A stretch of 64,000 nt of DNA from Butyricimonas synergistica DSM 23225 (GCF_000379665.1 NZ_KB903360.1:560175-624174), one strand, 5' to 3'; counted from the stretch's first letter, positions 1-9,168 are shown. Program-made: numbers and translations. The notes: a model not told the origin generated them from the sequence alone.

Positions 1-968
1 CTTCCCTTGGCAGCGTGTACTCTCGGGTCGTTCGGCAGGTTGATGGCGATATTCTTGCTTCCGGCATTGCAGTCCCCGGCGTAATAAATCACGTCGTAAG
101 CGTTCATGTCCGGGTTGGCATTGGCTTTTTCTTTCTTGTAAGCGGCAGGTACGGGCAGGTTTTCCTGTAATTTGGGCAGGTATTTAGCATATTCGGACAA
201 GCGTTTGCTCCATTCTTTGTCTTTCACTAGGATTTGCCCGGAGTGTGCAGCCTTGTACCCGTAAAGTTGGTCTTCATAAGTTTCGATGGGACCTACCACG
301 AAGTCCAGCGTGTTCGTTTGCATATCCATCCATGCCAGGTCGCTGGCGAGATAATCGTCGTCCAGGAGGGCTTGCGCTCTTAAAGACAGGTATTTCTTCA
401 ACCCTGGGTCTTCAGCCAGTTCCGCGGCTTGCTTCAATAACTCGGAAGCTTTGGCGACTTCTTGCGGGTATGCCTCGTGGAACGAGAGTACAACTAGGTT
501 GCCCTTGTCATCCCGGCGGATGATGCTATACCAGTCCGTTTTGCGGGGATCTTTCAAAGCATCGAATTCCTCCCGTGTCATGTCTGTCGGGTAAAAGTTC
601 GCCCCGAGCGGTTTCGCTCCAATCCCGTCAATAAAGGGTTTGTTTGCGTCCAATCGATCCCACGGTCCATAGTTGATCGAGAGGTATTTCAAGGCAGCCG
701 AGTCTTGTGCGAATTTTTGCATCAACGCGGTCTTGTCGCCGTAAGCGTTTTGCCAGAAAATATCTTCCATGATGTGTGCTACCTCGATAAGGAGGGGAAT
801 CATTTTTTTCTCGTTTTCAGTCAGTTTGCTGACATCCGTTGTCAAGGGGAATTCGGCGTATTGGTCAGCGAGAGGCTGATAAGGGCTGGGCTGTTTGGTT
901 TCTTTCTTTGCCTCTTTGCAAGAGAACAGTAGAATACTTAAAGATAAGAATAGGAATAGTTTTCTCAT
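1..968 (-). CDS. Dipeptidyl peptidase III-like lipoprotein, peptidase family M49 (partial, C-terminus off window)
   Basis: Only the N-terminal 322 residues are in the window; the frame stays open to the left edge. The start codon at 966-968 gives a lipoprotein signal, MRKLFLFLSLSILLFSC, with the lipid-bearing cysteine at residue 17. The region around residues 215-320 (VVGPIETYEDQLYGYKAAHS, then NAYDVIYYAGDCNAGSKNIA) matches my memory of Bacteroidota M49 enzymes, which remove dipeptides from peptide N-termini with a zinc-dependent HExxGH site. That site would lie beyond the window, so activity cannot be judged. Family members run to about 670-700 residues, so roughly half is missing. Databases often mislabel this family dihydrofolate reductase. 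It is probably anchored to a membrane facing the periplasm or cell surface. Confidence 0.85.
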   Translation of the reverse strand, partial: MRKLFLFLSLSILLFSCKEAKKETKQPSPYQPLADQYAEFPLTTDVSKLTENEKKMIPLLIEVAHIMEDIFWQNAYGDKTALMQKFAQDSAALKYLSINYGPWDRLDANKPFIDGIGAKPLGANFYPTDMTREEFDALKDPRKTDWYSIIRRDDKGNLVVLSFHEAYPQEVAKASELLKQAAELAEDPGLKKYLSLRAQALLDDDYLASDLAWMDMQTNTLDFVVGPIETYEDQLYGYKAAHSGQILVKDKEWSKRLSEYAKYLPKLQENLPVPAAYKKEKANANPDMNAYDVIYYAGDCNAGSKNIAINLPNDPRVHAAKG

Positions 969-1156
969 TTTTATAAAATTTGTGTTTGAGTATTTGAGGG
1001 ACGAAAATATAAAAATGAGCGGACTATTCAAAATAAAGTCTGTAAAGTCACGATTTACGGTTATTCTTTCTGCACATTTCACCCGTAAGCTTGTTCCTTG
1101 AACTGGGAATTCGCTGGAGTTGAGTCCCGGCGAAGGGTATAGCTTGCTGTATGTGT

Positions 1157-1981
1157 TTAGAAGTTTATCCCGCACCCGATGACATAAGCGTGGAGATCGG
1201 GTGCCTTACCGGATTTCATCATTCGGGTGAGGGTATAACTGCCCCAGAGAGCGATTTTGTCATAACCTACCCGGACGATAACGTCGGCTTTTATCGGGTT
1301 CATGCTGTAATTACCGGCTTTTTTATAGCGGCGGCTTTCCCCATCTTCATTTTTATACACGACTTTGGTTTTCGTGTGTAGTCTTAAACCGCCCATGATT
1401 CCGGCACCTACGTATGCACGGCGATGTTGTTTGGCGGGGAATTGATACTCGCAGATGAGGGGAACCGTCAGGTAAAGGTTTTTCAGCGAACTTTTCTTTA
1501 CACGTTCCATGCTCAACGGATGTATTGTCCCGTTTTCTCCCCGTTGGATGCTATTCTTGTGTTGGAAACGAAGGCGTTGGTATTCCAGTCCTACCCCGGT
1601 AACCAATCCGAAGTTGTTCAGTTTGCTCAAGCGCATGCTGTACTGGAACATATTGAATTGCATCACGAACGAATTCTTGCGTTGTAAATCCATGAATGGC
1701 GAGCCTCCCGGCATAACGTCGTAATCCCCGAAGTCAGCAAAGCCAAGGTTAAAACCGCTCCAGTGTCCTCTGAAACGGGGGTTCTGGCTACGCTGGTAGA
1801 TAGCCTGGTGGATGGGATCGCTCAATACCTCGGTCTTCTTGACGTGAGCCTTTTCCTGTCCGTTCCGGAAATGTATTTCTTTGACCTTACGGTCGAGGGT
1901 ATCGATGCTGCCCGTCCGGTTGTCCCGTGCCATGGCAGGAAAAGATAGCAGTAGTGCAAGGGAAATGATGATACTTTTCAT
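1157..1981 (-). CDS. Outer-membrane beta-barrel protein (PorT/OmpA-barrel type)
   Basis: This 274-residue protein has a clear signal peptide (MKSIIISLALLLSFPAMA) and then alternating hydrophobic and polar stretches typical of a small outer-membrane barrel, ending in phenylalanine (VIGCGINF), the usual last residue of barrel proteins. A lysine/arginine-rich segment follows the signal (residues 19-65) before the barrel begins near residue 75. It resembles the many barrel proteins of Bacteroidota annotated as PorT family or outer membrane beta-barrel. No ligand or enzymatic role can be read from it. It lies 30 bp downstream of the 176-residue secreted protein gene on the same strand, so the two are probably co-transcribed. 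Confidence 0.75.
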   Translation of the reverse strand: MKSIIISLALLLSFPAMARDNRTGSIDTLDRKVKEIHFRNGQEKAHVKKTEVLSDPIHQAIYQRSQNPRFRGHWSGFNLGFADFGDYDVMPGGSPFMDLQRKNSFVMQFNMFQYSMRLSKLNNFGLVTGVGLEYQRLRFQHKNSIQRGENGTIHPLSMERVKKSSLKNLYLTVPLICEYQFPAKQHRRAYVGAGIMGGLRLHTKTKVVYKNEDGESRRYKKAGNYSMNPIKADVIVRVGYDKIALWGSYTLTRMMKSGKAPDLHAYVIGCGINF

Positions 1982-2011
1982 GGTGATTTATTTTTGTCGG
2001 TTGTGAGTGCT

Positions 2012-2542
2012 TTATTTTTCAGAACTATCGAGGAAGGCAATGGAATTGAAGAATTTATTTTTCTGAGGTTCCATTTCTTTCAGATCTTCGGTTTTAGCCC
2101 CGATGGAAACTTGATACATGCAATTATCTCTGAAAATAAACCTTTTAAAATAGGTCATTTCTTCAAGATCTTTTTTTATCGTGTAGCAGATTTCCCATAT
2201 TTCAGTATTCTTTGACGGTAAACGCTTTTCACTGACCAGTTTGGCAGTCGGCATTGAAACCGATTCTTTCTTCATGGCTATATATAACTGGTTGAGCGTG
2301 TAGGCGTCGAGCGTACCTTTTTCCTTGGTGAGTTGGGTGCATACCACCCCGAAGACGCACGTGGCATTTTTCGTTTGGAATATCCACGAACGAATATTGT
2401 TCACGTCTTTTTTCACCCGCTCTCCCCGGCTTGGGAAAAGGAACGAGATCTGGTAGTCGCCTCTTATTTTTACCCATTCTTCTTTTTGTGGGGCGAATGC
2501 AAGTAACCCGATGAGAATAAATTTAAGTATAGACATATCCAT
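2012..2542 (-). CDS. Hypothetical secreted protein
   Basis: I do not recognise this 176-residue protein. It starts with a hydrophobic stretch (residues 4-17, ILKFILIGLLAFAP) that could act as a signal peptide, followed by a soluble alpha/beta-looking region with two cysteines near residues 62-68 (ATCVFGVVCT) and two more at about 119 and 140. It is the first gene of a likely two-gene unit with the barrel protein downstream and is divergent from the Dus gene, with about 65 bp between their starts. The cysteines could form disulfides after export, but this is inference. Confidence 0.6.
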   Translation of the reverse strand: MDMSILKFILIGLLAFAPQKEEWVKIRGDYQISFLFPSRGERVKKDVNNIRSWIFQTKNATCVFGVVCTQLTKEKGTLDAYTLNQLYIAMKKESVSMPTAKLVSEKRLPSKNTEIWEICYTIKKDLEEMTYFKRFIFRDNCMYQVSIGAKTEDLKEMEPQKNKFFNSIAFLDSSEK

Positions 2543-2576
2543 CCTGTTTATTTCATGTGTTAAAGATAGAAATTAT

Positions 2577-2584
2577 TATTTTTG
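2577..2584 (+). promoter_or_regulatory. Probable -7 element for dus gene (TATTTTTG)
   Basis: TATTTTTG matches the Bacteroidota -7 consensus TAnnTTTG and sits 23 bp upstream of the ATG at 2608. No good -33 TTTG is found at the expected distance, so support is partial. It implies a leader of under 20 nt. Confidence 0.4.
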
Positions 2585-2607
2585 TGGCAAAACTTATTTG
2601 ATTGAAG

Positions 2608-3591
2608 ATGATAGTCGGAGGAAAAGACGTAGGTGATCGACCGCTTATTTTAGCGCCGATGGAAGAGGTTACAAATCCCCCTTTCCGGAAATTTTGTAAA
2701 CGATACGGGGCGGATTGGCTCTATTCGGAGTTCGTGTCAGCGGATGCACTGGTGCGTTCGATAAATAAGACTGTCAAGAAATTGACGATAGAAGAATCAG
2801 AACGTCCCGTGACGATACAGATATACGGTCGTTTTATTGATTCGATGGTGGAGGCGGCGAAGATTGTCGAGGAAGTGCAGCCGGATTTTATCGACATAAA
2901 TTTCGGGTGTCCCGTGAAAAGAGTCGCGGCGAAAGGGGCAGGAGCCGGAATGCTTCGGGATGTGCCGTTGATGGTGGAGATGGCGAAGCAGATCGTGCAG
3001 GCGGTAAAGATTCCTGTCACGGCAAAGACCCGCTTGGGTTGGGATTGCGAGAATATTATTATCGACGATGTGGCGGAACGTTTGCAGGATGTGGGTATAA
3101 GTGCACTTGCGATTCACGGGCGTACCCGTTCGCAGATGTACACGGGTGAAGCGGATTGGGAACCGATTGCCCGTGTGAAGCAGAACCCGAGAATCAAGAT
3201 TCCAATCATCGGGAACGGAGATATTGACTCGCCCGAGAAGGTAAAAGAGGCTTTCGAACGTTACGGTGTGGACGGGGTGATGATTGGGCGTGCTACTATC
3301 GGGAAGCCGTGGATATTCCGGCAGATCAAGCATTATTTACAGACGGGCGAGCACTTGCCCGAATTATCGATACACGAGCAAATCAAAGTCATCAAGGAGC
3401 AGATATTGTTGTCACAAGAGTGGCTGGATGAAGTGCGGGGTTTATTCCATATGCGCCGGCATATGGCTTGTATGTTCAAGGGATTGCCCCATTTCCGGGA
3501 TTTACGGATTCAAATGCTTCAAGCCCCGACGATAGAAAAGTTGTGGGAAGTGTTCGAAAAAATAGAGGAGAGGTACTATACAACCATATAA
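2608..3591 (+). CDS. dus: tRNA-dihydrouridine synthase (Dus family)
   Basis: This flavoenzyme of 327 residues reduces uridines to dihydrouridine in tRNA. The N-terminal LILAPMEEVTNPPFRKFCKR opens the FMN-binding TIM barrel, the DINFGCPVKRV motif is the Dus signature with a conserved cysteine, GAGAGML follows, and IHGRTRSQMYTG plus GNGDI complete the flavin and phosphate-binding loops. An upstream in-frame TTG at 2602 would add two residues; I prefer the ATG at 2608. It most resembles the DusB/NifR3-like group of Bacteroidota. Its last 16 bp overlap the 3' end of the convergent glpF gene. The exact tRNA position modified cannot be told from sequence. Confidence 0.9.
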   Translation: MIVGGKDVGDRPLILAPMEEVTNPPFRKFCKRYGADWLYSEFVSADALVRSINKTVKKLTIEESERPVTIQIYGRFIDSMVEAAKIVEEVQPDFIDINFGCPVKRVAAKGAGAGMLRDVPLMVEMAKQIVQAVKIPVTAKTRLGWDCENIIIDDVAERLQDVGISALAIHGRTRSQMYTGEADWEPIARVKQNPRIKIPIIGNGDIDSPEKVKEAFERYGVDGVMIGRATIGKPWIFRQIKHYLQTGEHLPELSIHEQIKVIKEQILLSQEWLDEVRGLFHMRRHMACMFKGLPHFRDLRIQMLQAPTIEKLWEVFEKIEERYYTTI

Positions 3592-4310
3592 ATTATTGCT
3601 GCCACGAGCGATCCGGCTAGTGGTCCCAGGATGGGAATCCAGGCGTAATCCCATTGGCTGCTGCCTTTTCCCGGGATGGGGAGAATGGCATGCATGACAC
3701 GGGGAGCGAAGTCCCTGGCAGGATTGATGGCATACCCGGTGACTCCACCCAGGGAAAGCCCGATAACCCACACGATGAAGGACACGGGGATAGCTCCTAT
3801 CGAACCGAGCCCGATAGGAGTGGTGGTGTCGACATCGGCAATAAGTTCCGCCCCGGTGATGTAGAAGACGGAGAACATCAAGACGAAAGTGGCGATAAGC
3901 TCACCCCCGAAGTTGACGATGTTATGGCGAATTTCAGGAGCCGTGCAGAATACCCCGAGTTTTGTCCCAGGTTCTTCCGTGGCTTTGAAATGATCGTAGT
4001 AGATGATCCACACGAGGAATGCGCCGAGGGCGGCACCTAGCATTTGCGCGATCACGTAAGAAGGTACGCTTGCCCACGGGAATTTTTCCGCGATGGCAAA
4101 GCCTATAGTGATGGCAGGGTTCAGGTGAGCCCCGCTGTAAGGTCCGGCGATCACGACTCCCGTGAATACGGCAAGTGCCCATGCCGTGGTGATGGTGATC
4201 CAGCCTCCCTGGAATCCTTTGGTTTTTTTTAGCACGACGTTAGCTACTACGCCGTCACCCAAGAGAATCATTGTCATTGTTCCGAGTAGCTCTGCTATAA
4301 ATGGGGACAT
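3576..4310 (-). CDS. glpF: Aquaglyceroporin / glycerol uptake facilitator (MIP family)
   Basis: The 244-residue protein has six membrane segments and the two NPA boxes of the MIP channel fold, at residues 64-66 (SGAHLNPAITIG) and 196-198 (YAINPARDFAPR). The aspartate directly after the second NPAR (NPARD) marks glycerol facilitators rather than strict water channels. Length is slightly short of E. coli GlpF. It follows glpK by 111 bp on the same strand, so uptake and phosphorylation of glycerol are coupled in one transcription unit. The 3' end overlaps the convergent dus gene by 16 bp. An inverted repeat lies in the glpK-glpF gap. Confidence 0.93.
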   Translation of the reverse strand: MSPFIAELLGTMTMILLGDGVVANVVLKKTKGFQGGWITITTAWALAVFTGVVIAGPYSGAHLNPAITIGFAIAEKFPWASVPSYVIAQMLGAALGAFLVWIIYYDHFKATEEPGTKLGVFCTAPEIRHNIVNFGGELIATFVLMFSVFYITGAELIADVDTTTPIGLGSIGAIPVSFIVWVIGLSLGGVTGYAINPARDFAPRVMHAILPIPGKGSSQWDYAWIPILGPLAGSLVAAIIYMVV

Positions 4311-4350
4311 AATGGATTTTAGGTTTTAAATTCTAGATTTATGGTTACGG

Positions 4351-4392
4351 TCACTCGGATCGACGGTTCTTTTGTGATTATCGATCCGGTGA
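4351..4392 (-). repeat. Inverted repeat (hairpin) between glpK and glpF
   Basis: The arms TCAC(T)CGGATCGA and TCGATCCGGTGA pair over 12 bp with one bulged base and a 17-nt loop. In the glpK to glpF message no run of U follows, so it is not a classical terminator. It could stabilise or process the message between the two genes. Confidence 0.45.
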
Positions 4393-4421
4393 TTTGTTCT
4401 TGTTTATCCGGGAGAATAGCG

Positions 4422-5924
4422 TTATGCCAGTTCTTCCCAATTGCGGGCTCTCTCGACAGCCTTATGCCACATATGGAGTTGTTTGTCGACTTCTTCCTCC
4501 GTAGCCACGGGGGAGAATTCTTTGTTGGCATTCCATTGTTTGCGCAATTCTTCCGTGTCACGCCAGAACCCGGTTGCTAGCCCGGCAAGATAAGCTGCGC
4601 CGAGAGCCGTGGTTTCCAGTATTTGGGGACGGATGACATTCGTTCTGCAAATATCGCTTTGGAATTGCATCAGGAAATTGTTGGCGACAGCACCTCCGTC
4701 TACCCGTAATTCCAGGGATTGGCGTTGAGTATCGTGTTCCATGGCTTTCAGAATATCGTACACTTGAAATGCGATTCCTTCGAGGGTTGCCCGGGTGATA
4801 TGTGCGGCTGTTGTCCCGCGGGTAATCCCCAGGATGGCACCTCTGGCGTATTGATCCCAGTAGGGCGCACCCATTCCCGTGAGAGCGGGCACGAAATAAA
4901 CACCCCCGTTGTCAGGTACGGACGTGGCGAGGGATTCGCTTTCCGAGGCGTTGTTGATGAGCTGTATCCCGTCCCGTAGCCATTGGATAGCGGCTCCGCC
5001 GACGAAGACACTGCCTTCCAGTGCGTAGGTAACGGAATCCCCGATTTTCCACGCAATCGTGCTCAACAGGTTGTTTTCGGATTTCACGACTTCCTTGCCG
5101 GTGTTCATTACCATGAAACATCCTGTCCCGTAAGTTGTTTTGGTCATCCCCGGTTCCAGGCAGAGTTGACCGAAGAGAGCGGCTTGTTGGTCACCGGCTA
5201 TCCCGGAGATCGGAATTTTCGTGGAGAACAAGGTCGTCGATGTTTCCGAGTAGATCTCGCTACTGCTTTTTACTTTCGGGAGTATGGCTTCCGGAATGCC
5301 GAAAAGTTCCAATAACTCCTTGTCCCATTGCATGGTGTGAATATTGAACAACATCGTGCGGGAAGCGTTGCTGACGTCCGTCACGTGTACCCGCCCGTGC
5401 GTGAATTTCCACACGAGCCAGCTGTCCACGGTCCCGAAACACAGTTTTCCTTTTTCTGCCCGTTCACGTACACCCTCGACATTATCGAGAATCCATTTGA
5501 TTTTCGTGGCGGAAAAGTAGGCATCAATCAATAGTCCTGTTTTCTCCTGGATCATGTCGGCATACCCGTTTTCCTTTAGTTCACGGCAAATGTCGGCAGT
5601 GCGGCGGTCTTGCCACACGATGGCGCGATAGACAGGCATGGAAGTTTCCCTGTCCCATATGATGGTCGTTTCACGTTGGTTCGTGATCCCGATACAAGCC
5701 ACGTCCAATCCCGTGAGGTCGGCTTTGGCGATAACTTCTGCCGCCACGGAGGATTGCGTGTACCAGATTTCACTCGGATCGTGTTCTACCCAACCGGGGT
5801 GGGGAAAATGTTGTTCTATCGGTTTTTGCGACATGGCGAGGATGTTCCCGTCATGATTGAAAAGCACGGCTCGGGAGGAGGTTGTCCCTTGGTCTAGTGC
5901 AAGTATGTATTTTGCTGTCTTCAT
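4422..5924 (-). CDS. glpK: Glycerol kinase
   Basis: The enzyme phosphorylates glycerol to glycerol 3-phosphate with ATP. The start is the ATG at 5922-5924, giving 500 residues, the usual GlpK length; the frame remains open upstream but that extension is intergenic. Family signatures are the N-terminal phosphate loop [14 protein letters not shown], the substrate-side [14 protein letters not shown], and [13 protein letters not shown], whose aspartate corresponds to the catalytic base of E. coli GlpK. The C-terminal half carries the FGGY signature region ([16 protein letters not shown]). It is upstream of glpF in an apparent operon. About 225 bp of non-coding DNA precede it up to the divergent nitroreductase gene; I found no perfect Bacteroidota promoter there. 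Confidence 0.96.
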   Translation of the reverse strand: MKTAKYILALDQGTTSSRAVLFNHDGNILAMSQKPIEQHFPHPGWVEHDPSEIWYTQSSVAAEVIAKADLTGLDVACIGITNQRETTIIWDRETSMPVYRAIVWQDRRTADICRELKENGYADMIQEKTGLLIDAYFSATKIKWILDNVEGVRERAEKGKLCFGTVDSWLVWKFTHGRVHVTDVSNASRTMLFNIHTMQWDKELLELFGIPEAILPKVKSSSEIYSETSTTLFSTKIPISGIAGDQQAALFGQLCLEPGMTKTTYGTGCFMVMNTGKEVVKSENNLLSTIAWKIGDSVTYALEGSVFVGGAAIQWLRDGIQLINNASESESLATSVPDNGGVYFVPALTGMGAPYWDQYARGAILGITRGTTAAHITRATLEGIAFQVYDILKAMEHDTQRQSLELRVDGGAVANNFLMQFQSDICRTNVIRPQILETTALGAAYLAGLATGFWRDTEELRKQWNANKEFSPVATEEEVDKQLHMWHKAVERARNWEELA

Positions 5925-6151
5925 AGTAATGTAGTTATAGATTCTTTTACGTACTTTTTTTAATTCGGTTACATATATAAAAGGAACATTTGCAATTATT
6001 GCCTTGAGGCTAGTGATACGACTTGCCACTGAAAGTGTGTACTGAATTTTGGAAAAAACCGGAAAGTTTAACCGGGAGATTTTTTTTTTCGTATATTCGA
6101 GGTTGCAAATTAAGCTTATGAAAACAATTATTGAAAAATAAATAAGAAAAA

Positions 6152-6766
6152 ATGAAGAGATCGAATACCTTTTACATCTTACTTGCCGTAGTATTGGTGA
6201 TTGTATTTTTAAAGACATCATGTATGGGAGATGCGAAACAACAAGATGACCCGGTCTTGAAGACTAAGGCGGTCTTAGAAAATATTGCCGCACGCAAGAG
6301 CGTTCGCAAGTATTTAAAGAAAGAAGTGGAGGAGGAAAAGATTACCGCTATGTTGAAGGCGGGCATGGCGGCTCCTTCCGGGATGGACAGACGCCCGTGG
6401 GAGTTTGTCGTGGTGACGGATCGGGCTGCGCTCGATTCTATGGCAGCCGGGTTGCCTTACGCCAAGATGTTAACGCAAGCGCCTATGGCTATCGTGGTAT
6501 GCGGGGATTCCACCCGTTCCTCTTATTGGTACGTGGACTGTTCCGCCGTGACGCAGAATGTTCTGCTGGCAGCCGAAGCGTTAGGGTTAGGTGCAGTATG
6601 GACGGCGGCTTATCCTTACGAGGATCGTATCGGAATCGTGCGGAAATATACCAATATGCCGGAACAGATTGTCCCGCTTTGTATCATTCCTGTCGGTTAT
6701 CCCGATGGTCCGCAGAAAGCGAAAGACAAATATGATGAAAGTAAGATTCATCGGAATAAGTTCTAA
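6152..6766 (+). CDS. Membrane-anchored nitroreductase family protein
   Basis: This 204-residue protein carries a nitroreductase domain (FMN-dependent NAD(P)H oxidoreductase) from about residue 42: [10 protein letters not shown] is the FMN-binding start, [16 protein letters not shown] the second signature, and [11 protein letters not shown] the C-terminal cofactor loop. Unusually it begins with a hydrophobic leader ending in FLKTSC at residue 24. The lipobox is poor (lysine at -3), so it may be a lipoprotein or a signal-anchored protein with the flavin domain outside the cytoplasm. The natural electron acceptor is unknown. It is divergent from glpK, and its stop overlaps the end of the zupT-like remnant on the other strand. 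Confidence 0.82.
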   Translation: MKRSNTFYILLAVVLVIVFLKTSCMGDAKQQDDPVLKTKAVLENIAARKSVRKYLKKEVEEEKITAMLKAGMAAPSGMDRRPWEFVVVTDRAALDSMAAGLPYAKMLTQAPMAIVVCGDSTRSSYWYVDCSAVTQNVLLAAEALGLGAVWTAAYPYEDRIGIVRKYTNMPEQIVPLCIIPVGYPDGPQKAKDKYDESKIHRNKF

Positions 6767-7019
6767 AATAACAACAAGCTAAAAGCCATCAGTCCCATTC
6801 CGGTGATCAAACCGTAAATGGAGAGGTGGTGAGCCCCGTATTCTTTGGCGGTGGGGAGCAGTTCGTCCAGGGAGTAAAAACCATGATGCCGGCAACTAAT
6901 GCGAATAAAACGTCTAGAACGACGGCATTAATCCCGATGAAGAAATATCAGCACGAAGCCGATAATCGCTCCAAGGGGCTCTGGCAAGCCGGAAAGAAAG
7001 GATTGCGTGAAGGTTAACA
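6763..7019 (-). pseudogene. Degraded zupT/ZIP-family zinc transporter remnant
   Basis: No intact frame exists, but reading the minus strand across two frameshifts recovers the C-terminal third of a ZupT-like ZIP transporter. Segment one has FLSGLPEPLGAIIGFVL; after a shift comes YFFIGINAVVLDVLFALVAG; after a second shift comes LDELLPTAKEYGAHHLSIYG followed by [15 protein letters not shown] and a TAG stop. These match the last three membrane helices of ZIP proteins, including the SGLAEPLGA and DELLPxAKEYG motifs I know from ZupT. The N-terminal two-thirds, with the metal-binding HNxPEG motif, is absent. It overlaps the nitroreductase stop codon tail to tail. Confidence 0.85.
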
Positions 7020-7129
7020 ATACATTATTCTAGAAATATCCATATAGTATCGGTATTAAAAAACTAAAAGTTAGAAATGGTCAATGTGATCTTTTCCAAC
7101 TTTTAATTTTTGGTTATTGTTTTATAGAG

Positions 7130-8659
7130 TTATCGCAATATATCTATAATACGGTGAAGGCGTGTTAAAGTTTCTTCTTTACCCAGAATTTCGATAATAT
7201 CGAACAAATGGGGACCGTCGGCGGCACCGATGATTGCCAGACGGAACGGGCTCATGACCTTACCGAATCCGATTTCTTTTCCGGTAACCCACTCTCTCAC
7301 GGCTTCTTCCGTGTTCGGTGAGGTGAAGTCTTCCACGTTTTCCAGTACGCCGACCAATTCCTGCATCAGGGCGGGCGTTTCTTCTTTCCAGAATTTCTTC
7401 ACGCCCTTCTCGTCATAACTTTGCGGGGCTTTGTAGAAATATTGAGATGTATTGTATATGTCCGCCACGAAGTTTGCTCTTTCCTTTAGCAAGTGGCAAA
7501 TCTTTTCCAATTTCCGGGTGTCATAAGCGATTCCGTCTTTTACCAGCAACTCGTTCAACAAGGCTGCCAGTTCCGCATCACTTCTTTCCACGAGGTACTT
7601 GTGGTTGAACCATTTTGCCTTGTCCGGGTTGAAGCGGGCGCCCGCTTTGTTCACGCGTTCCAGGGTAAATTGCTCGCATAGCTCAGGCAAGGAGAATATC
7701 TCTTGTTCTGTACCCGGGTTCCAGCCCAATAGAGCGAGCATATTGATAAAGGCATCAGGCAGATAGCCGTCTTCCTTGTAGCCGTGCCATTTCTCTCCAC
7801 TCTCCGGATCCGTGAATTCCATGGGGAACACGGGGAAGCCCATTTTATTCCCGTCCCGTTTGCTGAGCTTGCCGTTGCCGACAGGTTTCAGGATCAGGGG
7901 CAAGTGCGCGAACTCCGGCATCGTGTCTTCCCAGCCGAAAGCCCGGTACAGAAGCACGTGCAACGGGAGGGACGGCAACCATTCTTCCCCGCGGATCACG
8001 TGAGAAATCTTCATCAGGTGGTCGTCCACGATGTTTGCCAAATGGTACGTTGGCATCCCGTCAGCCTTGAATAACACCTTGTCGTCCAAGAGTGAGGTGT
8101 TGAAATGTACTTCCCCCCGGATGATATCGTGTAATAAAAGGTCTTCATTCTCCGGCATTTTAAAGCGAATCACGTAATTGGCGTTGCTGTCCAACAGGGC
8201 TTTTACCTCCTCAGCGTTCATCGTGAGCGAGTTCTTCATGTGTTTACGGCTTGCTGCGTTGTACATGAATGTTTCTCCTTTTGCCTCGTGAGCGGCACGT
8301 TGCGCGTTCAATTCCTCGGCACTATCGAAAGAATAATAGGCATTGCCCGACTCCACGAGCTGGAGGGCGTATTGTTTGTAGAGCGGTTTGCGCTCGCTTT
8401 GGCGATAAGGTCCGTATTCTCCTCCTACCCCGACGCCCTCGTCTACGGTCAAGCCACACCATTTCAACGATTCGATGATGTATTCTTCGGCTCCCGGCAC
8501 GTAGCGGGTTTGGTCTGTATCCTCGATTCTTAAAAGGAAGTCGCCCCCGTTATGGCGGGCAAACAAGTAGTTGAAAAGAGCTGTTCTGACTCCTCCCAAG
8601 TGGAGGGCTCCCGTGGGACTGGGGGCAAATCTTACTCTGACTTTTCTATCGGAAATCAT
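7130..8659 (-). CDS. gltX: Glutamyl-tRNA synthetase
   Basis: The 509-residue class I synthetase charges tRNA-Glu. The HIGH signature appears as HLGG at residues 20-23 within FAPSPTGALHLGGVRTALFN, and the KMSKS loop as KLSKR at 264-268. The length fits the long Bacteroidota form. It is the last gene of a tight same-strand cluster: acyltransferase, 59-residue membrane protein, 98-residue protein, then gltX after 33 bp. This linkage suggests co-transcription from the promoter candidate near 10332, though a private gltX promoter is possible. It appears complete with no missing catalytic motifs. Confidence 0.97.
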   Translation of the reverse strand: MISDRKVRVRFAPSPTGALHLGGVRTALFNYLFARHNGGDFLLRIEDTDQTRYVPGAEEYIIESLKWCGLTVDEGVGVGGEYGPYRQSERKPLYKQYALQLVESGNAYYSFDSAEELNAQRAAHEAKGETFMYNAASRKHMKNSLTMNAEEVKALLDSNANYVIRFKMPENEDLLLHDIIRGEVHFNTSLLDDKVLFKADGMPTYHLANIVDDHLMKISHVIRGEEWLPSLPLHVLLYRAFGWEDTMPEFAHLPLILKPVGNGKLSKRDGNKMGFPVFPMEFTDPESGEKWHGYKEDGYLPDAFINMLALLGWNPGTEQEIFSLPELCEQFTLERVNKAGARFNPDKAKWFNHKYLVERSDAELAALLNELLVKDGIAYDTRKLEKICHLLKERANFVADIYNTSQYFYKAPQSYDEKGVKKFWKEETPALMQELVGVLENVEDFTSPNTEEAVREWVTGKEIGFGKVMSPFRLAIIGAADGPHLFDIIEILGKEETLTRLHRIIDILR

Positions 8660-8692
8660 ATCTTTAGTTTTTATAATGACTGGTTGATCTGT

Positions 8693-8989
8693 TTAGATCG
8701 CCTCTTCCTCGTCTTCTTTGAGCGGGTCTTCTTGTGATTTCTCTTCTTTTTCCCGTTCCAGGAGTTGGCTCAAGAGGCTTTTAGCGTAAGTGACCGCGTA
8801 GCGTTCGGCTTCTTTCTTGGAAGGAATGCCGCTCTTGATTTGTTCGGCATAGCTGAATGGGCTGTCGGGACCCTCCGTGAGGACGTAAAGGGTGAAATTA
8901 CTGTGGCGGTCACGGCTTTTGCTTGTCAGCCCGAACCACATTTCTATTGACTTGTCCTCGAGATATATGTTGCGCTTGAACTTGTACAT
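8693..8989 (-). CDS. Conserved-looking small hypothetical protein with acidic tail
   Basis: The 98-residue product is soluble and strongly charged. Residues 1-75 look folded (YKFKRNIYLEDKSIEMWFG near the start) and the last 25 are nearly all Glu, Lys and Asp. Its start codon overlaps the stop of the upstream small membrane protein as TAATG, indicating translational coupling, and gltX follows after 33 bp. I do not recognise the family. The packing into the acyltransferase-gltX unit is the best evidence that it is a real gene. Confidence 0.65.
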   Translation of the reverse strand: MYKFKRNIYLEDKSIEMWFGLTSKSRDRHSNFTLYVLTEGPDSPFSYAEQIKSGIPSKKEAERYAVTYAKSLLSQLLEREKEEKSQEDPLKEDEEEAI

Positions 8990-9168
8990 TATATATTATT
9001 TCTGGGAGGGGTCTTGAAATTCATTATTCCGACGGCAATAGCCAATGATGCCATGGCACCGATATTCACGTACACGGCAGTACGGTTACCTCCTTGAAAG
9101 AGGCTGAGCGTACTGGAAATCATGATAAGGAATGCTGTTAAAATCAGCAAGTATTTCGCTATTCGCAT
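8989..9168 (-). CDS. Small membrane protein, 59 residues, two predicted transmembrane helices
   Basis: A short frame begins at the ATG at 9166-9168, 10 bp inside the 3' end of the acyltransferase gene, and ends in TAA at 8989-8991, which overlaps the ATG of the next gene. It encodes MRIAKYLLILTAFLIMISST, a polar turn with QGGNRT, then AVYVNIGAMASLAIAVGIM and a short basic tail. This is a hairpin of two membrane helices (about residues 5-24 and 31-49). Start and stop overlaps on both sides argue that it is translated and coupled. The family is not recognised; it might assist the membrane-associated acyltransferase. Confidence 0.65.
   Translation of the reverse strand: MRIAKYLLILTAFLIMISSTLSLFQGGNRTAVYVNIGAMASLAIAVGIMNFKTPPRNNI

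Noticed and set aside
1-968. Annotation as dihydrofolate reductase
   Set aside because: That label occurs for this family in databases, but the sequence matches M49 dipeptidyl peptidases and not DHFR.
6826-7017. A 63-codon plus-strand frame
   Set aside because: It is the antisense of the degraded zupT-like remnant, which gives the better explanation.
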